A DNA stretch of 64,000 nucleotides from Acanthaster planci (Eukaryota; Echinodermata; Asteroidea; Valvatida; Acanthasteridae): positions 285,635 to 349,634 of the forward strand of contig NW_019091566.1 of the NCBI RefSeq assembly GCF_001949145.1, written 5' to 3'. Made by a program: the position numbers and the translations under genes. Shown piece after piece: positions 62,748-64,000 of the stretch. The stretch's first letter is position 1, and every line of letters starts with the position of its first letter. The notes under the pieces are model-generated. The model did not search any database, was not told the DNA's origin, and saw only the letters and a list, made by a program, of their open reading frames with translations.

Positions 62748-64000
62748 CTTGTAACAAAACAGAATGTGAGGTGGACAGTTTAGACCACATTTGGTTGCCT
62801 CACCGTTACAAAAACTTTGCACTTGTAATATCAGGGGTTTTTTAGCAAGGGGTACGACCAATCGAATTTAAGAGAAGCAAGCCAGAAGTACAGTCCTTGC
62901 TAAAGTTTAGAATGCATGACCAAAAAACAAATTGAAAGTCAATTAACATTTTTATTTGTCGGGCATAAGGAGGCTCTGGCTATTGGCATGGATGGATACA
63001 TGAACAGAAAGCAATAATTTTATGGTAATGTGTATACTACTTTGGGTTGCTTACATAAATTTACTGAATTAATTTTCTCCAACCAACCTTAACTGAGTGA
63101 TGGTTGTGTAATATAAATAAATTCTCAGTACAAGGGCTAATATACTTAAAGTTTTGTGAATTTTGTGCATGAGTCAGTTTTGGGAGAGGGAGGGTGGGGT
63201 GGGAGTACTGGGGTATCATTTTGCTGAGATTTCTGGCCTTTTTAAAAAATTTTCCATGAAGGCATTCCTTTTGTCAAGAATTTTCCATTTTGTTGACGTG
63301 GTTGTTGATTACAAGATACTTTCACCTGCTCAGAAACAAATCCGCCTCGAGAGTTCTGTGTTTTGCCGAAGTAATATCAATAAACAGTGCCACAGGCAGA
63401 CTACATAGTTTTCTTTGAGGAAATTTTGGGGTTTAGAGGGCAAAAAAATATGCGATAGCACAATACCCTGTTTAACACATCGGTGCACCTTGTACCACAT
63501 TTGGAGTTTGGATTATTTTGACCAAGTTAAAACATGACCCCGTCTGGAAAATGCATTTTCAGCGCCAGTAACCTTCTCAAAATACAAAAGTGGGTGTTGG
63601 TTGGATTTAGAGAGACTTGCTTTAGGTCACTATACTTGAAGAAATCGAATAACCCAGGCTGAAATTTTACCACCATTAGAGGCAAAAAATCCCAACATCC
63701 CGTACTTCGAGATGTTTACTTGCACCGGTTTTCTGCACACCAATTCTGACGCTTTGCTAATCCATGTTTGCAAAGTTACGTTATCGTAGCCTCATCCATT
63801 AATTTCTTCTTATTTTTAATATTTATTTCCATACAAATTTGCATGTTCATGTGCGATCTTCTTTCTTCTACTCGCGGCGCTCATTTTAATCAAGTAAGGC
63901 TCTACTTAGAAACTCTTCAGGTAGACTGTATTTCCACATTCGTGCAATACGTTTAACCCTACCATTACAATAGGCGGCTTTAGTTGACAACGCAAACAAG
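62748..64000. other. intron of the thioesterase gene, no exon seen
   Basis: AT-rich, with a G-rich patch at 63,184-63,210. No exon with the expected N-terminal domain motifs was found on the minus strand, and no repeat was recognised. Confidence 0.5.

Overview
The window is eukaryotic and most likely from a marine invertebrate animal. It is AT-rich and intron-containing, dense in retroelements, and rich in the palindrome TACATGTA. It carries pieces of two recognisable animal genes, and the element mix (DIRS-like, Penelope-like, SCAN-type Gypsy, Polinton/Maverick, tRNA-derived SINEs) suits a deuterostome or lophotrochozoan. The sequence does not fix the species.

Host genes. (1) A NUDT2-like Nudix hydrolase: its 3' coding exon is at 27,698-28,008 (+) with a complete Nudix box; the 5' exon was not found. 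(2) An acyl-CoA thioesterase/BAAT-family gene on the minus strand from 62,747 down to 48,373. Six exons were reconstructed by hand from splice sites and phases. Exons covering the N-terminal domain lie beyond the right edge, and one short exon plus one phase mismatch remain unresolved. The last exon is absent from simple long-ORF lists and ends in Ser-Lys-Leu, a peroxisomal targeting signal. Its introns hold a Penelope element broken by a LINE, foldback elements, a SINE and CRE-type repeats.

Layout. 1-0.8 kb: broken zinc-finger gene tail. 2.9-5.2 kb: decayed Gypsy-like element (gag, protease, integrase; no RT seen), minus strand. 6.0-9.4 kb: decayed DIRS-like tyrosine-recombinase retroelement. 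9.5-24.6 kb: very dense non-coding repeats built from about 170-bp units carrying TGACGTCA-type palindromes and about 135-150-bp units carrying TCACGTGA plus TGATGACGTCATCA, joined by spacer modules in a conserved order. 15.05-16.0 kb and 25.88-26.53 kb: insertions with inverted ends. 18.8-19.1 kb: tRNA-like core between inverted arms. 31.6-46.1 kb: a decayed Polinton/Maverick-like element (DNA polymerase B N-terminal remnants, probable structural-gene remnants, a small hydrophobic protein, integrase). It encloses a 222-bp tandem repeat array, and a second, much fresher DIRS/Ngaro-like retroelement has landed in that array at about 37.6-43.1 kb. 48.4-62.7 kb: the thioesterase gene and its intronic elements.

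Two runs of N (42,193-42,758 and 53,537-53,628) are assembly gaps, each inside a retroelement. No CRISPR array, rRNA gene or bacterial-type operon is present. All coordinates and splice sites were read by eye without alignment tools.
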